Below are positions 1 through 10,834 of a stretch of 64,000 nt of DNA, one piece after another; the first letter of the stretch is position 1, and the number at the start of each line of letters is the position of its first letter. A program made the position numbers and the translations under genes. A model generated the notes under the pieces. The model was not told the origin of the DNA and did no database searches. It saw only the letters and a list, made by a program, of their open reading frames with translations. Source of the stretch: Colius striatus (taxonomy: Eukaryota; Chordata; Aves; Coliiformes; Coliidae); the NCBI RefSeq assembly GCF_028858725.1, contig NC_084772.1, forward strand, positions 22,731,548-22,795,547, read 5' to 3'.

Positions 1-178
1 GGAGCAACAAAGGTCAGGAAAGCAGCAGCACTTGGTTTAAGTGCAGTAGGAAGAGAGTGCAAAAAAGAGTGTGTTCATCGGAGGTTAACAGAGAAAAACA
101 GCTTCAAGGGGAGCGTTTCAGAGGGATGAAGCTGTCACAGCTCCTGCCCCTCACACCAGGGCCACAGCCCACTCAGTT
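1..178 (-). other. IST1: IST1 3' UTR (partial, leaves the window)
   Basis: This is sequence downstream of the IST1 TAA at 181-179 on the minus strand. No AATAAA on the minus strand (TTTATT on plus) is seen here, so the polyadenylation site lies outside the window. The vertebrate IST1 3' UTR is usually long. Confidence 0.7.
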
Positions 179-3100
179 TTATGTCTTCTTCTTTAGCTCC
201 TCAAATCTCCGAGAAAGATCATCAAAGTCGATGTCTTCAGAGGCAGAAGAGTTGGCGCCAGCAGATGCTGTTGGCAGCGTATCTGGCACAGATGGTAATT
301 CAGGCAGCACAAAGTTATCAAAGGTATGAGGAACCTCAGCTTTTGGTTTAGGAGAAGCTTCTGGATTAGGCCCAGGCCCTGTTTAGAAGAAGAGAAATAT
401 GATTTCACCTCACCATCATCTCACCCACACCAGGTCAAACAAACCACACAAAGGCCATTCTAACAAAAAGCAGTACCAAGTACCCTGGGGGCTCAAAGTC
501 AGAGTTTTCTCCAGTCCAACACCTCCTAAAGACACATGCAGGGTATCACTGCTGTCACATAGCCGTCACACTGAGGCACGCAGCCACGTGCAGTGCACCC
601 ACAGGCCTATCTTCAGCGTGCACCACCAGCGCTGCCAGAGCACTCCAGCAGGACATCAGAAATCCTCGCTGGGGCTGGCCAAGGGCTACAGAGCAGAATC
701 ATTTTGTACAAGGCAGAACTTTGTTATAATCCAATTTTGACACATGAAGCACCTCGTAAGCCCTTAGGCAGATGCATCAAGGGGTAACAGCTATCCCTGC
801 CAGTCCTGTGCAGCTGTACGTAGCCCCAACACCGACATTAACACAACCCATCTACCCTCTTAGTGGTTACTTCTTTCATTCTGTTGCTGCAGAACAATAT
901 TATTTACACCACAGGAGAATACATTGTCACTTGGAGCCATTGATTCCTCATTTGCAAGAGGATGGGGTGATGCTTTTTGCCTGTAATGTCCCATAATAGG
1001 ACAAGAGGTAAACACACAAAAGCTGGAACATAGAGAGTTCCACTTAAACTTAAGGAAAAACTTCTTTCCTGGTGAGGTGAGGGAGCCCTGGCCCAGGCTG
1101 CCCAGGGAGGTTGGGGAAGCTCCTGCTCTGGAGGCTTCCAAACCCACCTGGACACATTCCTGAGTGACCTGATCTAGGTGGACATGCTAGAGCGGGGGTG
1201 TTGGACTAGATGATCTCTAAAGGTCCCTTCCAACCACTACCATTCTGTGATTCTGTGATTTCACCCTGCAACATACTGGAGAGACAGCTTAAGCTGGAGA
1301 CCCAGTACTGACTCCAAAGTCAGACTCCATTTCTTCCCAAGGGGAATCATAGAATGGCAGGGTTAGAAGGGACCTTTAGAGCTCATCTAGTCAAACCCCC
1401 CTGCTGCAGAAGCAGGTTCACCTAGATCAGGTTGCATAGGAACATGTCCAGTCAGGTCTTGAAGACCTCCAAGGAAGGAGCCTCCACAACCCCTCTGGGC
1501 AGCCTGTGCCACTGCTGTCACCCTGACAGTGAAATAGTTTTGTCTTATATTTAAGTGGAACTTTTTGTGTTCCAGCTTCATCCCATCATCCCTTGTCCTG
1601 CTACTATCTAATATAGAAAAGAGGGATGTCCCAACCTCCTGACACCCACCCTTTAGATATTTATAAATGTTAATAAGATCTCCCCTCAGTCTCCTCTTCT
1701 CCAGACTAAACAGTCCCAGTTCCCGCAGCCTTTCCTCGTATGAAAGATGTTCCAGTCCCCTGATCATCTTGGTGGCCCTGCGCTGGACTCTCTCCAGAAG
1801 TTCCCTGTCCCTCTTGAACTGAGGAGCCCAGAACTGGACACAGGACTCCAGATGAGGCCTCACCAGGGCAGAGTAGAGGGGGAGCAGAACCTCCCTTGAC
1901 CTGCTGGCCACACTCTTCTTGATTCATCCCAGGATGCCATTGGCCTTCCTGGCCACGAGGGAACATTGCTGGCTCATGGTCAGTTTATTATCAATCAGGA
2001 CTCCCAGGTCTCTCTCTGCAGAGCTGCTCTTCAGCAGTTCGACCCCCAGCCTGTGCTGGTGCAGGGGGTTGTTCCTTCCCAGCTGCAGGACTCTGCACTT
2101 GTCCTTGTTGAACCTCATGAGGTTCCTCTTTGTCCAACTCTGGATCTTCTCTGTTTTGAGAGGATACTCTTCATTTTTGCCAGAGTCCTCCCCAGTCTCC
2201 AGTCCTGCTCTCGGAATGTGTTGAGTTCTACCTATTGCTCCCTATACAGAAAGCTTCCTCCCAGGGCCACCAGGAATCCAGACTGACCACAGGCCTGAAC
2301 CACCCCAGGTTCCCCAATACCTCCCAACATACTCACCAACCACTGGGGCAGAAGCATCCTTGTCAGGATTAGGCTCATCAATCTGAAAGAGATTTGGTTA
2401 CTAAAGCCTTCTCTCCTATCAGGCACAGACTCCCGGAGACGGCCCACAGCAGCCAGAGCCCCCACCTGTGCAGAACAACACACATCCCACGCACCCCAGG
2501 AGGGCAGAAAACCCTGGCTTTCAGCACTCAGAAAAATATGACTTTCTAACACCATTCTAACAATGTAGTAAAAGAAAACTTGGCTTTCCTTTGCAGCCAA
2601 AACACACAGCTGAATGAGGAACTTCTCACAAGTCATTCTGGCGTCACTTGCACTCAGTGATTCATCACACCCAAAAGCGATGCCAAGCACCACCCCAAAA
2701 GCTCCAAAGGTTGACAGCAAAGCAATTTCATCAGCATTTGCCTTTTCTGTGGCTACCACTGCACTCTTTGAGGTTGACTTGGCTGCCTGCAATCATGATT
2801 CAGCTCAGGCACTTACAGACTCATATGTTGGAGGGGCTGCTGGAATTGGTGGTGGATGGATGTTGGTGAAAGGCTGATAGGTCCCCACTGGTACACCACT
2901 GAAGTTCTCCTACACAGAGAGGTCAAGTCAAGCACCAGGCTACTGACCTGGGAGAGCAACCACGGCACCTACAGCTACTATGGGAGTCAGAGAAAGCAGT
3001 ATCCCAAGGTAAATTCGGGCAATTACCCAACCTGATATGGTTTAATACCTGAGAATCTTTTCCTAGCAAGTCAGGTGGAGTCTACCTGACCCAGCTAACA

Positions 3101-6100
3101 GGACTGTGGGCTATTCTAAAGAACCAGCATGACTAAACATTTAATCTTTCAAGGCATTAGAAACACCAGGACTAAAAAGCTAATCCTCTGCATTAAGCAC
3201 ACTTGAGCCATTTCTCCCGAGAACAGTATCATAAACAACGAAGGAGGTCTCAGGCTCACTTGAGGCTTTGTATTACCCTTACTTGTACCACAATGGTGCC
3301 TCAAAGACAGACTTGGCACAAGCCTATAGTGTATTATGCCTAGGCCTTCAGACAGCTGACAATACTTGGCCCAGACTTTACACAAAAAACACTGCAGCAT
3401 TACTGAGACCATACTAACAACTCCAAGTGTGTCTGTTCTGACAGTCTGCAGTCTACAGACAACCTGCAATAACTGAATTCAGAGAATGTTCTTCTCAGCT
3501 CCGCCCTCCACTCTCACAACAAATCACCTCCAAGAGCCACTGGCCCACGCCTCCTCCCTTACAGGCCTGAAGGCAGGGTGCTTCCTTGTTTTTCTGTGCT
3601 GTTCCCACCCCACACAACTCACCCGATTTTCTTGTCTGCATCTTGGCACACTACCAGCCTACCAACTCAAAAGTGCAGCTCCAATGCCTGGCCAAAAGCC
3701 TGGCAGTCAGAAGACTGCCTCAGGAGTTAAATCTGGACTCCTCTGTTCCCTGAAGGCAGACAGGGCTGGCTGGAGAACAGGGGTAGGAACCTCCAGTCAG
3801 GAAGCAACATGAAGCTTCAGCCCTACTGCCAACAATTTCCATCCCATGCAGTCTCACACCAAGATGATGGCCTTCTGACACATCAAGCTATCAGGTACAG
3901 ATGCTTCCCAGTCAGTGCACAGGGCTAAGCACCACAGTCTTCCACACATAAAGGGAACACTTAAAGCAGAGGCACTTACTGGTCCCTTTGGAGGCGGATA
4001 GGAGAAGGGTGGGTTTGGTGCTGGCATGGGCATGGGCATCATCACTGGCATGGGCACTATTCCATCATGACCAAGCAGCGGGGCTGTAAATCCTCCACCT
4101 CCTCCCCCTCCAGGGCCACCCTTCTTCACATCATCCGTGAATCCCACATCAATCAGGTCTGCCTCACCGCCTGCAGGAGCTTCAGCCTGGAGAAGGTGGA
4201 AGAATTCTGCACACCAACACATCTCTATTCTGATCATAGCCCTCTGAACAGCATTACATGCAGCATTTGTCACTGGGCAAGACTGGACAATGCAACAGGG
4301 GTAGAACAGAGAGCAGCTACAACGTGATACGAAAGGTGATCAGAAAGGGAACCAGATTATACCATGACTAACTATGGCCACAAGTTGTGGGGCTGTGGGA
4401 AGCAGGGATCATGCTCTGCTGGGCTGTCTAGAAAACACCAAAGTGTAACTACCACCGAGTTTGCTGCAATGTCACAGCCCTGTGCTCCCAATGCCCACGT
4501 GGCACCCCCAGGGCCCCCAATGCCCACCCCGCCCCAGCAGGGTGTTTCAGGCACGGAAACACAGAGGGGAGCTCCAGACCTGCACATGCCTCACTCACCA
4601 TCACCACCGAGTCAGGCTCATAGGGCACGTTGTAGTTCTTGGCAATCTCGATGAGGTACCTCTCCACCAGGATCTTGGGTGGTGCCTCCACACTCAGCTT
4701 GTGCATCAGCTGGAACAGAAGGTGCAGAGAGCTCAGTGAGAACATGGCAGAGCAGCACAGCAGACCTCAACCCCAGCCAGGGCCCCTCTGCTGCATGAGC
4801 AGAGTGCAGCCTCAGGGAAGCCTTTCCTCCCAGCACAGCACTGCTGCAGAGGAGGCTGCTGGCAGGCCTATGCCCACGGGCTCTACTCCTCTCCGTCCAT
4901 GGCCAGCACAGCAGAGCCCCGAGGACCTGAGTGCTGTGCTCCCATGTCCCAGTGCAGGAAGGCCCCCAGTAGCACTGCTGGCCTACCCTATGCTGCAGTA
5001 GGCCACAAGCATCAGCCACTGACCACAGGAAAAAGGGGCACAGAGCCACAGCAGGCACATCTGCTCTGCCAGCTCCAGCAGGCTGCAGCCATTCCACCAG
5101 TTCATTACCCTGTCATTGACTGTCCCAATCTGGTTTGTCCGGCACAGCTTCCCATACTCCTTGCTGTATTTGGCACACAGCTGGTCAGCAACCTGCAGCA
5201 GGACAAAAACTCTGGTAACACGCACATTCTTGCTCTCCCCACCACATACTGCAGATCTGCTGTAGCCCTTACAGCCCCCTGCCCCCAACTCCCCAAACTG
5301 CCCTCATTTCTGCCACTGCGAGTCCCAGCTGAGCAGCCTTAGCCATCCTTGATGCTCCAGGGACACCTACACTGGGGTGTCCATCTGCAGAGCTCACAAG
5401 AACATGACCTCTGCCTATTAACAGAGTCCCAGACAAAGGCTTCCATCAGCTTCTGTCAGTGTCACCCCTGCCCTGTCCACACAGCATCCCTCAAACAATC
5501 CTACTCACAATCTTCAGCTCAGCCACTTCTGACTGGAGTCGTGGTGCAGCCCAAATTAGTGTAGATACCGCTTCTCCCAGGCCAGAGTCCAGCTCCCTAG
5601 GGACAACAGAAGGCAATCCTAGCTCCACACCAAGCACCTAATCTTTGCTGCCCTCAATCTGCTTTTCTTGAAAGTCCCTATTCTCCATGCTGGGCTCCAG
5701 TCTTCTTTCCCTGCCTGGGGAAGAAAAGGTCTCTGGAGGTCTTAGGACACCGAAATAAATACAAGTGGCGATCTGTACCTCAGGCCTGCCCCAGCAGTAC
5801 CCCTCCCTGAGCTCACAGCATAACCCCCAAGGTCACAGCTTACTTCATGGACTGAATCAAGCCAAAGCGGGCTAGCAGCAGGTCGCAGTACAGCTCCAGG
5901 ATCTCCATGGCCTCCACAAGGTAATCTTCACGGATGATGTGCTCCACACGAATCCTGGCACGCTCATCTTTTCCAGCTGCCAGATAATCTGCAATCTCCT
6001 TCCTTGCCTTCTGGGCCAACTCAGCTGCAGCATATACCCCCAAAACCAGTCACTGAGCTGGCAGGGGCTGCTGCCTCCATAACCCACCCAGTACCCACCA

Positions 6101-6723
6101 CACACAAAACGACCATGAGCTTCTCTCTCCTTCATTGAGCCTCTGCAGCACAAGACACCCAGCCATGGCTGAGTGGTTCTAGCACATTAGCTCACAGGAA
6201 AAAGAAGAGTGGAGTTTTAGCTACTAGAAACACTCCTACACTTTAAATTGTCCTGCAGAGTCAGTAAGAACCACAGATCTTATCCATGTCTGGGCAGGGC
6301 AGGACAGCACACGTCAGAAGAGCTTCCTACAGCATCCAGGAAGTTCCCCACTATGCTGTGAGCGCAAAAGGGCCAGGAAAGCCCTCCCTGGGGAAAACTG
6401 GCATGTCCCCCTATGCACAGCTCACAGCTACCACCCCATAAATTGCACACTGACACTCATCAGGAAGGCAGACAGAGGCCACGCTGTGCACACCAAAGCC
6501 TGGGTCCAGCAAGGAAGAGCAAAAGGCTGTTCCATACTCAGCCCATGAAAATACCCTGACTCCAGAGCAATCTTCTCTCGAGTGTCCCGAGTCCCAAAAG
6601 CACCCTGGGTCACACTTGCCCCCTCAAATACTCACTTTTCTTTTTCTCCAGCAGTTTGAGGCGATTGATGACAAGGCGTAGGTTGACCCTCAGGCGCTCA
6701 GCCTTGAACCCTGAGCCCAACAT
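179..6723 (-). CDS. IST1: IST1, ESCRT-III associated factor (complete coding sequence, 9 coding exons)
   Basis: IST1 is an ESCRT-III-like protein that binds CHMP1 and VPS4-family ATPases and acts in cytokinetic abscission and endosomal tubule scission. Coding exons in transcript order are 6723-6636, 6024-5844, 5596-5509, 5192-5109, 4709-4599, 4186-3980, 2909-2817, 2382-2337 and 378-179. They join in frame (88+181+88+84+111+207+93+46+200 nt) into 365 codons plus TAA, close to the human length of about 364-366. Every junction is GT-AG. The N-terminal helical ESCRT-III-like domain (about residues 1-190) starts [16 protein letters not shown] Gly-rich and Met-Pro-rich linker follows. The C-terminus carries a MIM2-like LPELPSVP stretch and a MIM1-like [13 protein letters not shown] end that bind MIT domains. 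The ATG lies 12 nt inside its exon (6735-6636), so exon 1 is non-coding. Identification is by direct protein recognition and is very secure. Confidence 0.97.
1027..1261 (+). mobile_element. CR1 LINE 3' end fragment, plus orientation
   Basis: The stretch has the typical avian CR1 3' sequence: a block around 1070-1110 about dominant CCCAGGCTGCCCAGG, the GACCTGATCTAGGTGGAC block near 1167, AGGTCCCTTCCAACC near 1222, and terminal tandem ATTCTGTG octamers at about 1232-1258. It is a 5'-truncated, non-coding copy. It faces the next CR1 copy. Confidence 0.9.
1344..2200 (-). mobile_element. CR1 LINE fragment, minus orientation, with remnant of the ORF2 C-terminal region
   Basis: Read on the minus strand, this contains the end of CR1 ORF2, with conserved pieces such as [19 protein letters not shown] near 2118 and [14 protein letters not shown] near 1850. 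It runs on through the 3' UTR to the CATAGAAT-type terminal repeat at about 1344. The ORF2 part is broken: its two recognisable pieces (2118-1924 and 1911-1387) lie in different frames with stops between them. It is therefore an inactive, 5'-truncated copy of about 0.85 kb. The exact upstream edge (2170-2220) is uncertain. Confidence 0.9.
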
Positions 6724-6735
6724 GATCAACACTTT

Positions 6736-8355
6736 CTGCGGAAGAAGAGGGGAAGGTCATTGGAACTAAGAGCTGTTGGTCAGAAGGAAACCAGTCACTG
6801 TTTCACTCAGGGTAAAAAACCAACAGCCAGTTCTCCAAACAGGCACAGGCCTGCTATTACTGGACATGGTTATGTACAGAGAACTGGACCTACAGCACTC
6901 ATCATTCCTCCGCCCACTTTACAACCCTGCACCTACCCAAGGCAAACAGCAAGTACGAACTTCCTGGACATTCCTATTCTGAGACAATCTGGACCCCAGA
7001 AACAGAGCTAAGATGATAAAAAACTGGGACTGCTCCACAGATAGGAACACTGTTAGAAAACATATCCTAAAACAAGGAGTTAAATGCCAGGGTCTATTTA
7101 ATCTAGATAAGAGAAGGCAACCACTGACGTGAATACCAGAGGAAAGTTTTAAGAATGTTAGAGCAGCACCTACTAGCAGTGGTCCAGGAGAATGTGACTG
7201 TGTTTCAGTTCAGTGAGCTCAGATTACCGGTGTTTTGAGATTCTATTCAGACCTAGATTTCTAAGAATCCCAAGTGGGAAAAAGCCCCTCAGATATCACA
7301 ACAAGCAGCACAGCTGCTTGAAGACCTGCTCACTTTCCCTTACCTAGAAAGGTGATGGGAATAAGCTAATGCCTCAAGACGTCATCTGTGACAAGTATCA
7401 CAGTCAAATCCTCTCTCTCCCTGTCACTTCACTGACACAAACCACGTTTTTAAAGAACCATGAAAGTCAACTGCAAGAATCAAGCCAACCTCTGTCCTGT
7501 TAATAGGCGAGTTGTACAACAGCTGTGTAACTAACTCGAGGGCCGTACAAACTACGGGTGCAACAACAGTCCCGGCACCAGAAGAAAAAAGCTGTCATTC
7601 CATATTCCCCTCGCACCTCCTGCTCACTGAGCACATGATGCTCTGGCACTTCTCCAGTCTCTCAGGAGCCAGTGAAACTCATCAGTCCTACAGAAAACTA
7701 ACCCGGAAGACATTTATTACGGCACTTTGTCTCATCATCTGTTCATCAAAAACCATTTCTTTTAATAGGTATCACACAGAAAGAGCATGGCTCGTACCCA
7801 AAGGACACACTGGAGCAGGCTTTTGCATTTTGTGACAGCATTTTGTTCACAACAAGAGGTTTACACAGGATTTATTACTACCTAGAGTATATCCCATTTA
7901 ACTGATCTATTCACATATCAGTGCAGTGGCGTTAACGATGTTCAGAACCAACCAAGCTCAGAAAACACATTGCTACATAAATACATACACATGACACATC
8001 TAACACCATAAAAGCTAAGTTTTGACCTTCTGTAACTGGAATATTCTCCTACAACATTAAAGTAACTTGGAAGCGCTGCAAGAAACACTCAGCACCAGTT
8101 ACAACGTCTCCGTAAAGCATTCATTACCTATTCTGAACAACAACAAGCTGTTTTAACAGACTAATTCCAAACACCGCCATTAGGCAGCAGCCAGCGCATC
8201 AGCCACTCTTCCGCAACCATCCTGCTGTGACTTTAAAGTTTTGTTGCCCTCAGTCCCTGGCGTGAAGCTCCCGGCACGGCGCTTCCGAAAGGCTGATCCA
8301 ACCCTTCCTTCCCTGCCCGCGGACGGGCTGCCACTCTGACCCCATCCGCACTGAC
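6736..8355 (-). other. IST1 first intron, upstream of the coding exons
   Basis: This lies between the exon carrying the ATG (6735-6636) and the non-coding first exon in the CpG island. Short open frames here have no recognisable protein character. I see no RNA gene, CR1 copy or other repeat in it. The upstream end depends on which first-exon donor is used. Confidence 0.6.
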
Positions 8356-10300
8356 CTTTACTCACACAGCCACGAGCCCGTTGCTAGGGCGGCCTCCTGG
8401 TGTATGAGCCCGCCGGCGAGTCTCGCCGAGCAGCTGCCCAGAGGCCGGGGCTCGTTCAGACCCGGACCCGCAGCGCACGGGACCCCGCGGCCGCGCCACC
8501 GGGGCTGACACACAGCGACCCTTCGCCTTCCTTTCTCCCTCCCCGGCTGCCGGTCGCGGCGAGGCGGCTCGGGGACCGTCCCGCAGCGCGGGCCCGGACT
8601 GGCCCTCCGCCCCGCCCGCCGGCACTTGGGGCACGGTGTCCCCCTCTGGCAGCACCCGCACGGCCGCACTCACCGCCCGCCCGCACAGGCTCCAGCCGCA
8701 CAAGATGGCGCGAGCCACTCGCGCCGCCTCACCGCGTGCGGAGGGATCCACGGCGGCGGGACTCACCGCGCCTCACCGCCCACCAACAAACCGGGGCGGC
8801 AGCTGCGGCAGCGAGGCCGCCCGCGGGGCCCGCCGCGCCGGCACGGGAGCGGGGCCGCCCGCAGGGGCCGTCCGCAGGGCCCGCCGCGCCGGTGCCCTGC
8901 CAACGAAACAGCGGCAGCACCAACAACCGCCGAGGGCGGCCGAACTACGTGACCTCGCGGAGGGATCCTCGTCTCGCACACGAGTGGGCCGCCCCTCGGC
9001 GCCGCCAGTTCCCGCCCCTCGGCGCGTAGGTTCCGCCCGCCACCGGAGCCCCGCCTCGGTGCGGGACGGGCGCCGCTGGGCCGCAGGCGCCGCGCAGGGC
9101 CGCGGCCGGGCGCTCTCCGGCTCTGTGCGGCTCGGGTGGCCGCGACGCGTCTGAGAGGGACTCGGGCTGAGCCTGGTGCCGCGGTGCCCCCGGGTAAGCT
9201 GTGCCGGCGCGGGCGCCCGGTGGGGCCCGCGGAGGGAAGCGGTGCCGAGGCGGCGGCTGTGCGGCGCGGGTCGTGTCTCAGTGGATGCGTGAGCTCGTAA
9301 CACACGCGGTGGCCGCTCAATTAATAGTGAACTGGTGGTTTTTGACCTTGCAGGGTAAGCGAGATTCTGGCGAGCTCCAGTGGCGCAGGGGCGGCCGCTT
9401 CCCGACCCGGGCGTGGGGAGAGGCAGCTGTCAGCCCAGGGGCCGGGGCCCGGCGCCGCTTCCCGGGCTGCTCGCCGGGACGCCGAGCCCCGCAGCTGGCA
9501 CGAATGAGCTCCTGCGGGCGGGCAGGCGCGGCGGCCTGGGACGGACCCATGACGAACAGGTGAGATGCTCCGGATAAAGAAGGCGCGGCCGCGGGCTCTG
9601 CAGCCGCACGGGCCGGGCCGGGGGCTCCCCGGGGCCGTGCCCGCGCCGCGCGCTCCGGCGCCGCCGCCATCTTGCCCGTCTGTCTGTCCGGTGGCCCTTT
9701 GTCTGTCTGCGGCTCCCCGGCACCTGCGGCGGCACCGGGTGAGGCAGGCGGGGCCGGGGCCGGCCGCCCGCGAGGCGCGGGACGGATCTCGCCGTCCGTC
9801 CGAGGGGCCGCAGCGGCCGTGCCGCTGCCTGCGGGGCGCCGGGCCGCTCTGTCCGGCCGGGCGCTGGGACGGGTCTCTCGGCGGCTAGGCCCCGGGCTGG
9901 ATTCCTCCATCAGTCCCTCAGCCGGGGAGCGGGGCCGCTTGTCTGCGCGCCCGACCGCTCTCGGGCCGGACCCTTCCTCCTGCCGCCTCCCGGGTGCTGG
10001 TGCTGCCGGCCGTGTCCGTCTGTCTGGGGAAACGGGTTCGGCGGCTCCTTTTGTCTGTCTGTCAGAGGAGACTGTGGGGATGGATTCGTTTCTCAGTCTT
10101 AGCGGGATGGTGTGTACCCGCCTGTGCACCCCTCCCCAGGTGGGTCCCTCCTCATGCAGGGGCAGGTGCGTGTGCTCCCGGCCCTGCCTGCCCGGGGCCG
10201 GCCTGGCAGCCCCAGCACTGCCCTCTCTGTGAGCCTGTCTGCGAGGTCGGTCCCTCTGAGCAGTGTCTGTCAGGGCCTGGGGTGTCTCAGGGCTGGCTAT
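8250..10300. promoter_or_regulatory. CpG island and shared head-to-head IST1/ZNF821 promoter
   Basis: GC content and CpG density jump over this interval. IST1 runs leftwards and ZNF821 rightwards from it, as in mammals. Candidate IST1 first-exon donors on minus are the GTGAGT at about 8669, at about 8764 and one near 8356. Candidate ZNF821 5'-UTR donors on plus are GTAAGC at 9194, GTAAGC at 9355 and GTGAGA at 9560. YY1-type motifs occur at 8701-8710 (CAAGATGGCG) and 9663-9674 (GCCGCCATCTTG). No TATA box is evident, as expected for a CpG-island housekeeping promoter. Exact start sites and first exons cannot be set without transcript data. Confidence 0.8.
8826..8892. repeat. Short GC-rich direct repeat, 51-bp spacing
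   Basis: The 16-mer GGGCCCGCCGCGCCGG occurs at 8826-8841 and again at 8877-8892. This is a partial tandem duplication inside the IST1/ZNF821 promoter island. Confidence 0.75.
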
Positions 10301-10834
10301 AACATCCTGCCAGTGCCTGCTGTTGTCTCTGGAGCTGTGGTTGTAGGGTGGCCACTGCCTAATGCGCCTGGGACGTTATCCTGTGCCTGACAACAGTCTT
10401 CTGGGCATGGTGGGGCCCTGTGTCCCCTCTGTCTCTGTCTGAATGGGCAGCCAGAGACAGGGCAGCGTCTGCAGGCGCTTGTCTTATCAGCCATGGGGAT
10501 GGACAGGAGGGAGAAGGTGCTTGGACTGAGACTGCAGTCACTCCTGAAGTGGGGCACTCTTAGCTTTTTGTGTGCTGGGGACATGATTGCTTACAACTCT
10601 GCTTGAGAACTGTGTGGGATTTGTTCCACAAGTGGCTTGTGAAATGCTTGTGGATTGTTTTGGATGCTGGCACTGAATGTGGCTGTGGTGATGCAGAACA
10701 AGCCCTGTAAGCAGAAGCCACCAGCATTTGACCAGAGGCTCAGAAGGTTGCAGCAGTGTGTGTGACAAGCTATTCTCTTCTTAGGTGAGCCCTCCGCTGA
10801 GGGAACCAACACTGTGCTCCCAGGCCAGGGAAAC

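Larger units (their letters stand above)
379..2336 (-). other. Last IST1 intron, containing two facing CR1 copies
   Basis: This intron separates the 46-nt eighth coding exon from the final exon. Apart from the two CR1 fragments listed separately, I see no gene in it. Reading frames that run across its edges are shadows of the flanking exons and of the CR1 copy. Confidence 0.8.

Noticed and set aside
2232-2792. Minus-strand 186-codon frame
   Set aside because: It reads across an IST1 exon (2382-2337) in the wrong frame and intronic sequence. The true IST1 exon frame differs.
8358-10232. Long frames across the IST1/ZNF821 CpG island
   Set aside because: Same composition effect. Both flanking genes start translation in later exons.
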